From assembly GCA_036387475.1 (NCBI GenBank), contig DASVTR010000003.1, positions 186,001-250,000 of the forward strand: a DNA stretch of 64,000 nucleotides, given 5' to 3'. The translations under genes and the position numbers were made by a program. The stretch comes from DASVTR01 sp036387475 (GTDB taxonomy: Bacteria > Acidobacteriota > Blastocatellia > Pyrinomonadales > Pyrinomonadaceae). The notes below the pieces were generated by a model that saw nothing but the letters and a program-made list of their open reading frames with translations, had not been told where the DNA came from and ran no database searches. Of the stretch, positions 32,671 through 41,086 are shown piece after piece; position 1 is the first letter of the stretch; every line of letters begins with the position of its first letter.

Positions 32671-33299
32671 CTTTCGATAAATGGCATCACGATGTCGAGC
32701 ACGAGCGCGTGCGTTTCGTTGGTTGAGCCGCTGGCGTTGACGATGCGTACGCGCTCCGGCTCGGCGGCGGCGATTTGCAGGTAAGCGTTGCGGACGCGCG
32801 TGTAAAAGGCAGCGTCCTCGGAATCCAGACGGTCGGCGGTATCAGCGCCGTTGGAACGTTGGCGCGTGCGAGCCGCACACTCTGCGACAGACAAATCGAA
32901 GATTAAAGTTAAGTCCGGCTTTAATCCTCCGGTTGCCAGTTTGACCACCTCCGCGATTAGTTCCGGCGGAAAACCGCGCCCCGCGCCCTGATAGGCAACG
33001 GTCGCATCGGCATAGCGGTCTGACAGCACGATATGGCTCGTTTCCAGAGCCGGCTTAAGCAGCGTGCGTACGTGTTGCGCGCGGTCGGCGGCGTAGAGGA
33101 GCAATTCCGCGAGCGGGTCAACCTGCTCGTGCGCGTCGAGCACAGCATCGCGCAGCCGCTTGCCTAAGTTAGTTCCGCCCGGCTCGCGCGTCGTCACGAC
33201 TTCCAGCCCGCGTAGGCGCAGCACGCTGGCGAGCATACGCAGTTGCGTGGATTTGCCGCTCCCGTCAATGCCTTCAAAAGTAATAAAAGCGCCTGCCAC
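32607..33299 (-). CDS. tmk: Thymidylate kinase
   Basis: Tmk phosphorylates dTMP to dTDP. The P-loop FEGIDGSGKSTQ is at about residues 8-19, VVTTREPGGTNLGKRLR is the DR[Y/H]-type substrate region, SDRYADATVAYQGAGRG supplies the second substrate motif, and the lid follows DLSVAECAARTRQR. The enzyme body ends near residue 208. The last ~21 residues (IQESGVKEQNSGVRIQKPE) are encoded by palindromic element B4 and are foreign to the family. The start is a GTG at 33299. The tmk-holB order is a common replication gene pair. Confidence 0.94.
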   Translation of the reverse strand: MAGAFITFEGIDGSGKSTQLRMLASVLRLRGLEVVTTREPGGTNLGKRLRDAVLDAHEQVDPLAELLLYAADRAQHVRTLLKPALETSHIVLSDRYADATVAYQGAGRGFPPELIAEVVKLATGGLKPDLTLIFDLSVAECAARTRQRSNGADTADRLDSEDAAFYTRVRNAYLQIAAAEPERVRIVNASGSTNETHALVLDIVMPFIESRIQESGVKEQNSGVRIQKPE

Positions 33300-33350
33300 G
33301 TCCGTTTTAGTCTGTTGAATTAAACTCGGTCAGCAAAATGTTCGAGAGCA

Positions 33351-33659
33351 TCAGGAATCGGCGGGCGTGCTCGGCTCGGATGAATTTTCGGCGGGCGGGG
33401 CGCTGCTGCTACTGCTCGCCTGCGGGGCGCGCAGTTCACCCGTGCCGCGCCGCGCGTGAGAAATCGTTGAGATGGCGTGCTTGAAAATTAGTTGCTCCTG
33501 CACGCCTGTTTCCAGGAGCACCGAAAATTTGTCAAAGCTCTTGATTCTACCCGTGAGCTTTGCGCCGTGCAGGAGATAGATCGTCACCGTGCTTTTCTCG
33601 CGGCGAACCGTATTCAGAAATGCATCCTGGATGTTTTGGGGAGTAGCTTTGGTGTCCAC
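33351..33659 (-). CDS. hfq: RNA chaperone Hfq
   Basis: Hfq is a hexameric Sm-like protein that pairs small RNAs with mRNAs. The Sm1 region (FLNTVRREKSTVTIYLLHG, KLTGRIKSFDKFSVLLE) and the Sm2 motif LIFKHAISTIS are clear. A Ser/Pro/Glu-rich disordered tail of about 30 residues follows. I choose GTG 33659 (MDTKATPQNIQ) because GGAG lies six nt upstream and family members begin here; the frame is open to TTG 33692. It follows miaA, as in many bacteria. Confidence 0.95.
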   Translation of the reverse strand: MDTKATPQNIQDAFLNTVRREKSTVTIYLLHGAKLTGRIKSFDKFSVLLETGVQEQLIFKHAISTISHARRGTGELRAPQASSSSSAPPAENSSEPSTPADS

Positions 33660-33665
33660 CTTATT

Positions 33666-33669
33666 CTCC
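33666..33669 (-). promoter_or_regulatory. Shine-Dalgarno deciding the hfq start
   Basis: GGAG on the minus strand lies six nt before the GTG at 33659 and supports that start over the upstream TTG at 33692. Confidence 0.6.
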
Positions 33670-33709
33670 ACCCGGCCTTGCTCTTCGGACAAAATTACGG
33701 TAGCGACAG

Positions 33710-33736
33710 ATTATACCACGCATCAGACGAAATCAA
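33710..33736 (-). promoter_or_regulatory. Candidate hfq promoter
   Basis: On the minus strand a perfect TATAAT (33715-33710) follows TTGATT by 15 nt, or TTTGAT by 16 nt. It lies between miaA and hfq and would give hfq its own short leader. Confidence 0.4.
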
Positions 33737-33789
33737 ATTTCTTGACACCGGGCGGCCTGAGCAGCAGGACTAAAATTAATCATAATGGC

Positions 33790-34740
33790 TCACGCCTTCA
33801 ATTCGGCGATGCGCGCGGCGACGCGCTCCTGCACGGCGCGTTCGTCGCCGAAGCCCTCAAACCATTCCACGCCCGGTTCGCGGCGAAACCACGTCAATTG
33901 TCGTTTACTGTAATGACGCACATCCAGCTTCGTCTGCTCGATGGCGCTCTGGTAATCGCGCTTGGCTTCCAGATATTCAACGACGCGGCGATAGCCGTGC
34001 GCGCCGAGCGCGTTCGATGCAGCAGGCACGCCCTTTCCCAGCAAAGCACGGACTTCATCGACGAGACCGGCGGCGAAATGTGCTTCGGCACGCTCGTTAA
34101 TGCGGCGGTAGAGCTTCTCGCGTGGTGGCAAGAGCGCGAGCACGCGTATGCGCGCGGCGCTTGCGGGGGCAACGGGACGCGCCGACGCCTGCGCAGACAT
34201 CAATTGTCCTGTTTGCAGGCGCACTTCGAGAGCGCGTTGAACGCGCGGCCAATCGCGCGGGAACAGATTTGCAGCCGCCCGCGAATCGAGCCGCTGCAAC
34301 ATACGATGTAGATGCAGCGCTCCGCGTCTTTCTCTGATGGCGGTCAGACGAAGGCGCAAACTCTCATCCGTCTTCGGGCTGACGAAGAAAGGCTCGCGCA
34401 ACGCACGCAGGTAAAACCCCGTGCCTCCGACGAGAAGCGCCAGAGCGTTGCGCGCTTCGATCTCTTCAATCTTACGCGCGGCATCGCGCGCCCAGTCGCC
34501 AGCCGTATAGTTAACCTCAGGCGAAACGAAATCAATCAGGTGATGCAAGACTCCGCGCCGCTCCGAGAGCGGAACTTTGGCCGTCGCAATCTCTATCTCG
34601 CGATAGACCTGCACGGAATCGCAGTTGATGATTTCGCCTCCGAAGCGCAGCGCCATCTCTATGCCAAGCTCGCTTTTCCCCGAAGCTGTTGGGCCAACGA
34701 TGGCGATGATGGGCGGCAACTGAGTGGGCGGCAGATTCAC
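33790..34740 (-). CDS. miaA: tRNA dimethylallyltransferase
   Basis: MiaA transfers a dimethylallyl group to A37 of tRNAs reading U-starting codons. The P-loop VGPTASGKSELGIEMALRFG, the DSVQVYREIEIATAKV segment, HHLIDFVSP, and ALLVGGTGFYLRAL are diagnostic. Length (316 aa) is normal. The start is a GTG at 34740 that overlaps the TGA of a 31-codon upstream ORF (GTGA), so the two are probably coupled. hfq follows downstream. The substrate DMAPP comes from the MEP pathway, several genes of which are in this window. Confidence 0.95.
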   Translation of the reverse strand: MNLPPTQLPPIIAIVGPTASGKSELGIEMALRFGGEIINCDSVQVYREIEIATAKVPLSERRGVLHHLIDFVSPEVNYTAGDWARDAARKIEEIEARNALALLVGGTGFYLRALREPFFVSPKTDESLRLRLTAIRERRGALHLHRMLQRLDSRAAANLFPRDWPRVQRALEVRLQTGQLMSAQASARPVAPASAARIRVLALLPPREKLYRRINERAEAHFAAGLVDEVRALLGKGVPAASNALGAHGYRRVVEYLEAKRDYQSAIEQTKLDVRHYSKRQLTWFRREPGVEWFEGFGDERAVQERVAARIAELKA

Positions 34741-34832
34741 GAGCGGGAGAAGACGAGGCGTAAGATGATGACGAGCCAGATTAAAAGGAGCAGCGCGAGC
34801 GCGCCCGTAAATTGTCTACGCGAGAGACGCAT
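34737..34832 (-). CDS. Small single-helix membrane protein (31 aa), coupled to miaA
   Basis: This short ORF reads MRLSRRQFTGALALLLLIWL and then VIILRLVFSRS: a basic N-terminus, one hydrophobic helix, and a basic end, the layout of bacterial membrane microproteins. It begins 8 nt after the glutaredoxin stop codon and its TGA overlaps the miaA GTG by 4 nt. Position and composition support expression; there is no Shine-Dalgarno of note. It might act only as a leader that couples miaA translation to the upstream gene. Confidence 0.55.
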   Translation of the reverse strand: MRLSRRQFTGALALLLLIWLVIILRLVFSRS

Positions 34833-34840
34833 CACGTGAA

Positions 34841-35095
34841 TCACAATAACAGCTTTGCTAACTCATCTTCGGTCGGGCGCACAAGCGCACGCCCCTTCGC
34901 TTCAAAGACCGGAACAAAGCGCTGCTTCGTCAACCTGTGCATCGCACGCAGCGCGCCGAAATCGTTGGCAACATCGCGCTCCGCATACTCTATGTGGTGA
35001 CTCTTGAGCCAGCCGCGAGCGCGTTCGCACAAAGGGCAGCCGGGGACGACGTAGAGCGTCACTTTCATCTGCGATTCGGAAGCATTTTCGCTCAT
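34841..35095 (-). CDS. Glutaredoxin-like protein
   Basis: This 84-residue thioredoxin-fold protein has the redox motif CPLC (in VVPGCPLCERARGWL) near residue 20 and a cis-Pro region QRFVPVFEAKG. It fits the short glutaredoxin family that handles thiol-disulfide exchange in the cytoplasm. The first nine residues may not be translated, as an ATG at 35068 starts at the first strand (MKVTLYVV). It begins 12 nt after the SpoIID gene and leads into the small ORF and miaA, so it probably belongs to that transcript. Confidence 0.85.
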   Translation of the reverse strand: MSENASESQMKVTLYVVPGCPLCERARGWLKSHHIEYAERDVANDFGALRAMHRLTKQRFVPVFEAKGRALVRPTEDELAKLLL

Positions 35096-35107
35096 AGCGT
35101 TTGCGGC

Positions 35108-37519
35108 TCAATACATCTTCGTTAATTCGATGCCGGTGTAGTAAGCCTTCAAAATCTTGTCGTAGCTGAGGCCGGCGCGGGCCAGCCCGTAAGCCCCGAC
35201 CTGACACATGCCGACGCCGTGTCCCCAGCCGCGACCCGTAAAGGTAAAGCCAATCAGGCGTCCGGCGTCGTCGTAGCGGCGATCAATGACGAACAGTTGT
35301 TCGCGCAAACCGAGCGCAGAGCGAATGCGCCCGCCACGCAGGTGAGCCGTGCCGTTCGTCCCGATGATTTCCAGATCAATCGCGCGCCTCGATGAACCAC
35401 GCGCCGCGACGCGCAAGTCCGTCAATGCGCCGACGCCCCTAGACCAGCGCGCGAGCCTGGATTGAACTTCGCCGACAGAAAGGTTCGTCGTCCAGTTAGC
35501 GAAAGGCGAAAAGCGGTCGGAAGCCGCGCCGTTCGGTGCGGGGCGGACTTCTACGTAATCCACAAGCCCTTGCGCGTTGACGTGAAACGTGGCGGGTTCT
35601 CCGCCGACGATTGCAAGCTGGCGCATCTGGTAGGCAGCATCGCCGAACGAGCGAAAAAGATAAGCGTCGTCGCTCACGCGCAAAGGCTGTTCGCGCCCCT
35701 TGCTTGAGCGCAGGACGAAAGCCCCGCCGGTCGTCGGCTTGGTCGTTCCCTTTTGCAGTTGAAGCAGATTGCGTGATTCGAGCAGGCGCGCGATGGTGTG
35801 CAGCGCGCGTGCGCGCGTTAAAGCTTCGCGCGGACGAAGAGTCGCGTCCGCGTAGAGCGCGAGATAGCCGTCGCGAAGGAGCAGGGCAACGTCTGCGCGA
35901 TTCTTTTGGGGAATCTCCCCTGCGTCGCGGAAGGCGAGCAGGTATTCAACGTCGGCATTGTCAAGCAATGTATCTGCGCGGGCTTCGCCGTAGACGGCTG
36001 CGGCCAGAGCGGTGCTAAAGCCGGGCGGGCGCGTCGCCTCTTCCGAAAGCAGCGGTAAGGGCTGGCGTGTGAAACGCGTCGTCGCGCTCAGCCAGCTACG
36101 CAGTTCGGCAAGTGTGACGGGGCTTGAGAGCCAGGCGTCCGTCATGCGCCGCGAGAGATTGTCGAAATCGTGTATGTCCAGAATGGCGGCATCTCGCGCC
36201 AGTTGCGCGTTAGCTTCCTCGCGTATGTCCGCAGGCTCGCGCGAGGTCTTGATGGTGAAGGGCGAAAAGTGTGCGCGGCCTTCAAGCGAGCATTCGCGCC
36301 CGCGCAGATATGGTGACGCCTCGTTGAAGATGTTTTCAGCGTTTTCGGTGCGCCCGCCGCACGTCGAAGTGTAGAGCGCATTAATCGGTTCGTTGTGATA
36401 GGTGGCGATAATACCGCGCGTCTCGATGACGGCGCGCGTCGTTAACGGATGCTCGGTCGAGAATCCGCCGTAGACCTGCGAGCGTGTTGTCGGCAGCAAG
36501 TCGAAGCCATCTCTGGCAAACTGCCCGCGATTCTTCATCGCGTAGGTGCGAGCGGCGACAGCCTGCGCTTTCAAGGCTTCGATGGCCGGATAGCCGCCCG
36601 GTGACAACTCGTTGGGCACGACGCCGAGCACGTAATCTTCAAGCCCGATGACGTTAACCACCGTCAGAGCACCCTTCGCATTAGGAAATACTTCGAGCCG
36701 ACCGCGATAGGGCTTGTCGTTCAAACGCACGGGAGCATTTCTCTCGTCATCGGAAGCGAAGACGACGGGCGCGCGTGAGCTAAAGAGCATTTGCGAGCCT
36801 GCGCTGTAAGCGACCAACTCGCGGCTGGGCGCGCTGCCTGTGCGAGCGACAGGCCGGACAGTGCTGCTGGTCGGAGGCCGCGCAATTGATGTTGTGTCCG
36901 TTGTCTTTGGCGCGCTTGATTGAGCAGAGCGAACAGTAGAAGCATTGCTCAATGTGTCGGAAACAAGAGTTGATGCGAAGCCTGCGCTCTCTAATTGTGC
37001 GCGCAAGTCGTCGGCCTCGGAGGCGGTCAGCCCTGAGCCGACGCGCAGCCGCCACGTCGCGCTCGCCGCGTCATAAGTGACCTCGGAGTCTTCGCGGGTC
37101 AACTCTTTAATCTCGCGCGCCGCACGCTCGGCATCTGCGCGCGAGGCGGCGCGCGCGATCTCTACGCGGAAGGTTTCTTCCGACGCCGGTGCAGCTTGCG
37201 GCGTGAGCCAGCGGGCTTCGAGACGAACACGCGCGACGTTGAGCGGGACAAGAGGCGCGCTCTCGTCAGACGCGTTCAGCAGTCGCCCGTTTGTAGAGAT
37301 GTTGACGGAGCGAGCGCTCGTCGTCAGACCGATTCTCACAACCGGGTCGGAGGCGAGCCGCGTCTGACTTGCGATGACGGGTGCTGACGATGTGGGCGGA
37401 GTTATCGTCTGTGTGCGGCGCGGGCGTGTTTGCTGTGAGGCATCCTGCGCGAGCGTCGAAGCGACGAGCGCGTGCGCGACGACGAGCGTGATTGCTTTTG
37501 ACCAGAGGGAACGACGCAT
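35108..37519 (-). CDS. SpoIID/LytB domain protein, exported, with SPOR-like region
   Basis: An N-terminal signal peptide (MRRSLWSKAITLVVAHALVA) is followed by a region resembling a SPOR peptidoglycan-binding domain (about residues 110-190, FRVEIARAASRADAERAARE). The SpoIID domain comes next, with NVIGLEDYVLGVVPNELSPG and LKAQAVAARTYAM. The C-terminus ends with the hallmark GRGWGHGVGMCQVGAYGLAR. SpoIID-type proteins are lytic transglycosylases acting on denuded glycan. The organism shows no sporulation genes here, so a role in envelope remodelling is inferred. The middle 400 residues are an insert relative to short SpoIID proteins. Confidence 0.88.
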   Translation of the reverse strand: MRRSLWSKAITLVVAHALVASTLAQDASQQTRPRRTQTITPPTSSAPVIASQTRLASDPVVRIGLTTSARSVNISTNGRLLNASDESAPLVPLNVARVRLEARWLTPQAAPASEETFRVEIARAASRADAERAAREIKELTREDSEVTYDAASATWRLRVGSGLTASEADDLRAQLESAGFASTLVSDTLSNASTVRSAQSSAPKTTDTTSIARPPTSSTVRPVARTGSAPSRELVAYSAGSQMLFSSRAPVVFASDDERNAPVRLNDKPYRGRLEVFPNAKGALTVVNVIGLEDYVLGVVPNELSPGGYPAIEALKAQAVAARTYAMKNRGQFARDGFDLLPTTRSQVYGGFSTEHPLTTRAVIETRGIIATYHNEPINALYTSTCGGRTENAENIFNEASPYLRGRECSLEGRAHFSPFTIKTSREPADIREEANAQLARDAAILDIHDFDNLSRRMTDAWLSSPVTLAELRSWLSATTRFTRQPLPLLSEEATRPPGFSTALAAAVYGEARADTLLDNADVEYLLAFRDAGEIPQKNRADVALLLRDGYLALYADATLRPREALTRARALHTIARLLESRNLLQLQKGTTKPTTGGAFVLRSSKGREQPLRVSDDAYLFRSFGDAAYQMRQLAIVGGEPATFHVNAQGLVDYVEVRPAPNGAASDRFSPFANWTTNLSVGEVQSRLARWSRGVGALTDLRVAARGSSRRAIDLEIIGTNGTAHLRGGRIRSALGLREQLFVIDRRYDDAGRLIGFTFTGRGWGHGVGMCQVGAYGLARAGLSYDKILKAYYTGIELTKMY

Positions 37520-37580
37520 TGGCTTTAGCGATTATCGCAATTGGCAGCGTGCGGGAGACGCACCCTTATACTACTACAGA

Positions 37581-37680
37581 AAAAGGATGAACGCGGAACG
37601 ATGAACGATAAACTGTAAAACAGCTTGTCTGTCATTCATCGTTGCGGCGTTCCGCGTTCATCGTTCTTCCTTCATCCTTT
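37581..37680. repeat. Palindromic word element C4
   Basis: Arms aaaggatgaacgcggaacga and its complement flank a core related to C1. It fills the gap between the serine hydrolase (stop at 37672) and the SpoIID gene. Its right arm overlaps the 3' end of the hydrolase gene, which ends NGKG. Confidence 0.82.
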
Positions 37681-38832
37681 TCCGTTGAGCGCGGCAGAGG
37701 CGAGCGTGTGAAACTGTCTGCGGACGCTGTTGATGTTGGCGAAGGGAAGCTCGCGCGCGTGCGTTCGGTTCGTCAAGAGGATGTAGGTGCGCTCGTGCTC
37801 GGCGTCAATCCAGCAGCTTGTGCCGGTGAAGCCCAGATGGCCGAAGCTGTCGGGCGGAAGACTTGGGCCAGCCGCCGAATCAATCGTCTGGGCCAATTGC
37901 CACGCAAAGGAGCGCGCTTCTTCGAGTCCTGCCGTCATGTTCGTGCGAAAGAGCGCGCAGGTTTCCGGCTTGAGCAGTTCGGTGTGGCGCGGGAGAAACT
38001 GCGTCGCGATACGCAATGTTTCGCGTGCGGTGGAGAAGAGTCCGGCGTGTCCGGCTGCGCCGCCCAGAAAATGAGCGTTGCCGTCATGAACCTCGCCCCA
38101 GATTAAGTGCTCGCGCCAGTTGTCTGGAATCGCCGCCTGCATCTCTTCACACATACGCCGCTCGTACAGATTGCCCGTCTCGCACGCCGCCGCTTCAGCG
38201 CGCAGCGCTGCATCTGGAACGAGGAATGTGCGCTTCAGCTTGAGCGGCTCGAAGATTTCACGGCGCGCTATCTGGGCCAACGGCGCGCCTTCTATTCTTT
38301 CCAACAGAAAGCCGAGCGTGATAAAGCCCAGATCGCTGTAGCGCACGCGCGTACCGGGCGCAGCTTCGAGCGGCTCGTCGGCGATTATCTGTAGCGTGCG
38401 CGCTCTGTCGCCGCCGGTCAGGCTGTAGAACGGACGCCATGCAGGAAGTCCCGCAGTGTGCGTTAGAAGTTGGCCCAGCGTGATGGCGCGCTTATCCGCG
38501 CGTTCAAACTCCGGCAGAAAGCTCGCTACCGTCGTCTCCAATTCAATCTCGCGTCTCTCCAAGCGACGCGCGCAGAGCAAGCCCGTGACGAGCGGCTTCG
38601 TCATAGAGGCCAGGTCGTAGATTGTTTCCAATGTCGCCGGATATTGATGAGACTCAGAGCGTACGGCGTAGCCGAGCGCGTCTGAGAGAGCAGGGGACGC
38701 GCCCGCGCCGACCAGATAGACGGCTGAAGGAAAGTCGCCCGCCGCAATCCGTTCGGCGAGGAACGATGAGATTTTTTCGTCGCGTTGATTGTCGTTCACA
38801 AAGAGTCGATGGGATTGAGCCGCAGCGCGCAC
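37672..38832 (-). CDS. Serine hydrolase (beta-lactamase/penicillin-binding family)
   Basis: The SxxK motif is SMTK in IYDLASMTKPLVTG (about residue 76). The YSN-equivalent is YSD in VRYSDLGFITLG, and HLGFTGTSCW provides the KTG-like box. This is the class C beta-lactamase-like family, which contains esterases, D-amino peptidases and beta-lactamases. No signal peptide is obvious with the GTG start at 38832, so it may be cytoplasmic. The substrate is unknown. It is upstream of the SpoIID gene, and cell-wall turnover is one possible theme. Confidence 0.85.
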   Translation of the reverse strand: MRAAAQSHRLFVNDNQRDEKISSFLAERIAAGDFPSAVYLVGAGASPALSDALGYAVRSESHQYPATLETIYDLASMTKPLVTGLLCARRLERREIELETTVASFLPEFERADKRAITLGQLLTHTAGLPAWRPFYSLTGGDRARTLQIIADEPLEAAPGTRVRYSDLGFITLGFLLERIEGAPLAQIARREIFEPLKLKRTFLVPDAALRAEAAACETGNLYERRMCEEMQAAIPDNWREHLIWGEVHDGNAHFLGGAAGHAGLFSTARETLRIATQFLPRHTELLKPETCALFRTNMTAGLEEARSFAWQLAQTIDSAAGPSLPPDSFGHLGFTGTSCWIDAEHERTYILLTNRTHARELPFANINSVRRQFHTLASAALNGKG

Positions 38833-38933
38833 AATGCCGTCACGGATAAATTCAAGATAAGAGGCACGCTAATTAGTGGTCGGCCCAAATAACCTGTCTG
38901 GCGGCGCATAACTGAAACGAACTGCTGTTGTCT

Positions 38934-39776
38934 CTATTTCTTCGCTCTGGATTTCAGTCTTTTTTCCATTTCTTTCTCAATCCCCACCGTAGAGCGTACC
39001 GAACTTTCTGATTTTTTAATTTTTTCAGGACTTAGCCACGTAAGCTTCTGCCATATTATTTCCAGCCCTTCGCCCTCTTTAGTCGTCAGGTGTGCGGTCG
39101 CGGGTAAAAGCTCGCGCCTCCTACCGCTTCTATCTATAAACTCAAGAGGAAGCCCCGCGACCATTTCATCCGCTCCCCAATAGACGACTAAGGAAATATC
39201 AGACTGCGCAGGATCAGGAACAATCTCTAAAGAACCATACTTTGCCGCTTGCTCTTTGTTCCATTCGCTCACCCACTCAACTAAACTATCTTTGATGTGG
39301 GGTTCTTCAATTGAGAGGTATAGCTTCAGTGGATTTATCGTCGGCAGCTTTCTGGAATTAGCAACTATGACCGGAATCGACGGCTCCAGATTTAGCGCCT
39401 CGCGTAATTTCGTGTATTCATCCTTCCCCAAAAAATCAACGCGGTAGATGCTGCGCACTTTCGTTTTCTGCCCGCCCGCATCCTGCTGTTTCGTCTTGTA
39501 AAAAACTCTGATTCGCATGCCGGGCGTGATTTCCGAAACTTTTAGCTCGCGCTGGCTGCCGTCTTTCATCTTCACCTTATATCCTTCTTCGAGGATACCG
39601 ACGAATGTTTCCGTTTTATCTTTATCATAAGCCCTAATAACAATCTCACGGGTAGTATCGCTGGTCGCCACGACTTTACCAGTCCAGGCATCACCGAGAA
39701 TCGTCATGCTTTTCTGCGCGCGGGCGAAACTCGCTAAGAGGGAAACAACCAAACCGGCTAATAGTATTCTTCTCAT
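38934..39776 (-). CDS. Secreted protein of unknown function
   Basis: I do not recognise this 280-residue protein. A signal peptide is clear (MRRILLAGLVVSLLASFARA). The next ~95 residues look like a small beta domain (WTGKVVATSDTTREIVIRAY, GYKVKMKDGSQRELKV, MRIRVFYKTK), resembling DUF-type OB-like modules. The second half contains VVYWGADEM and a Lys-rich C-terminus. It is lower in GC than its neighbours. It stands alone between the serine hydrolase and the Gfo/Idh gene. Confidence 0.65.
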   Translation of the reverse strand: MRRILLAGLVVSLLASFARAQKSMTILGDAWTGKVVATSDTTREIVIRAYDKDKTETFVGILEEGYKVKMKDGSQRELKVSEITPGMRIRVFYKTKQQDAGGQKTKVRSIYRVDFLGKDEYTKLREALNLEPSIPVIVANSRKLPTINPLKLYLSIEEPHIKDSLVEWVSEWNKEQAAKYGSLEIVPDPAQSDISLVVYWGADEMVAGLPLEFIDRSGRRRELLPATAHLTTKEGEGLEIIWQKLTWLSPEKIKKSESSVRSTVGIEKEMEKRLKSRAKK

Positions 39777-39862
39777 CAGGCTTCCTTCTGTATGTTTGTC
39801 ATCTCAGATTATCGTTAGCGATAAAAGTCTAGCTGCAAGAGAGGGAGGTTTGCGATTTTGCT

Positions 39863-40867
39863 TCAACCGCCGGATTCATTGCTGGCGCTTAGGGAATGCA
39901 GTCCGGCCTTTGTGGTGTGCTCGTGTATGCGTTCGAGGGCGCGCAGGGCGAGCGAGAGCGCGCGGCGTCCTTCGAGGCCGGTGACGGGCGAGGGCTTGCG
40001 GTTGATGACGGCGTCGAAGAAGGCTTCGATTTCGGCGCGCAGAGGTTCGACATCCTTGATTTCCAAAGGGCGCACGTGGACGCCTGGGCGCGCGTCTGCA
40101 CTTGAGGGCGGCGCGAGGCTGCTGACGGAGGCGAAGCGCGTCGCATAGTCGACGGCGACGTAATCGTGCGGCTGAAAAAAGCGCATCTTGCGTATCTTCT
40201 CCATCCCGACGCGCGAGGCCGTGATGTTGGCGACCGCGCCGTTGGCGAATTCAAGCCGCGCGTTGGCGGCGTCAACACGACGCGTCAGCACCGGAATCCC
40301 TACGGCGCGCACATCCGTCACCTCCACTTCTTCGCCGACGAGCCATTGCACTATGTCCAGATCGTGAATCATCAAATCGAGGACGACATCAATGTCGAGC
40401 GAGCGGGCTGTGAATTCACCGACGCGGTGTATCTCGAAATAAAGCGGAGTGCGGACGTACGGGCGCAAAGCGACGAGCGCCGGGTTAAAGCGTTCGAGAT
40501 GTCCGACTTGCAGAAGCGCATTGCCAGCCTCAGCGGCGGCAATCATCCGGTCTGCTTCCTCAAGGGAACGCGAGATGGGTTTTTCGACGAGGACGTGTAT
40601 CCCTTTGGCGAGCAAAGCGCAGGCAATCTCGCAATGTGATTCGGTCGGCACGGCCAGACTCACGGCGTCAATCCGCCCAATGAGCGAGCGCCAGTCGAGA
40701 GTCCACTCCGTCTCACGCTCGGCGGCAATCGCACGCGCCGTTTCTTCCTCGCGGTCGCACACCACGACGAATTGCGTCTCTCCTTCAGCCGCCAGCGCCG
40801 CGTGTATGCGCGCGTGCTGTTTGCCCAGATGCCCGACGCCGATCACGGCTGTCCTCAGTTTTCTCAT
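39863..40867 (-). CDS. Gfo/Idh/MocA family NAD(P)-dependent oxidoreductase
   Basis: The N-terminal Rossmann fold begins AVIGVGHLGKQHARIHAAL (GxGxxG). The substrate-binding half contains HVLVEKPISRSLEEAD with the conserved EKP motif, HLERFNPAL, and DLMIHDLDIVQWLVG with the DxxxH motif. Such enzymes oxidise or reduce sugars, inositols or UDP-sugars. Similar proteins in Gram-negative bacteria appear near lipid A genes, and this one ends beside an ArnT-like glycosyltransferase across element D2. The substrate is unknown. Confidence 0.88.
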   Translation of the reverse strand: MRKLRTAVIGVGHLGKQHARIHAALAAEGETQFVVVCDREEETARAIAAERETEWTLDWRSLIGRIDAVSLAVPTESHCEIACALLAKGIHVLVEKPISRSLEEADRMIAAAEAGNALLQVGHLERFNPALVALRPYVRTPLYFEIHRVGEFTARSLDIDVVLDLMIHDLDIVQWLVGEEVEVTDVRAVGIPVLTRRVDAANARLEFANGAVANITASRVGMEKIRKMRFFQPHDYVAVDYATRFASVSSLAPPSSADARPGVHVRPLEIKDVEPLRAEIEAFFDAVINRKPSPVTGLEGRRALSLALRALERIHEHTTKAGLHSLSASNESGG

Positions 40868-40869
40868 TC

Positions 40870-41083
40870 GTCAGTAAATAGTAAACAGTAATAAGTAGTC
40901 AGTGATTAGTCATTAGCTTGAGCCGACTCGTCGCTGTTATTCGCATTTTGTAGATTAACGCGCGTTCGGTGATACTTGGCCTCGTCGCCGCATCATCATG
41001 CAACAAACGACTGACAACTGACAACAAACGACCGACTACTGATAACTGTCTACTGATTACTGTTCACTGCTTACTACTTACTG
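40870..41083. repeat. Palindromic word element D2 (long, 214 bp)
   Basis: Words gtaaacagtaataagtagtc on the left are complemented near the right (tactgattactgttcactgc). They are separated by about 110 nt of non-word sequence. It fills the whole divergent gap between the Gfo/Idh and ArnT-like genes and ends 3 nt before the latter's ATG. Confidence 0.78.
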
Positions 41084-41086
41084 TTT

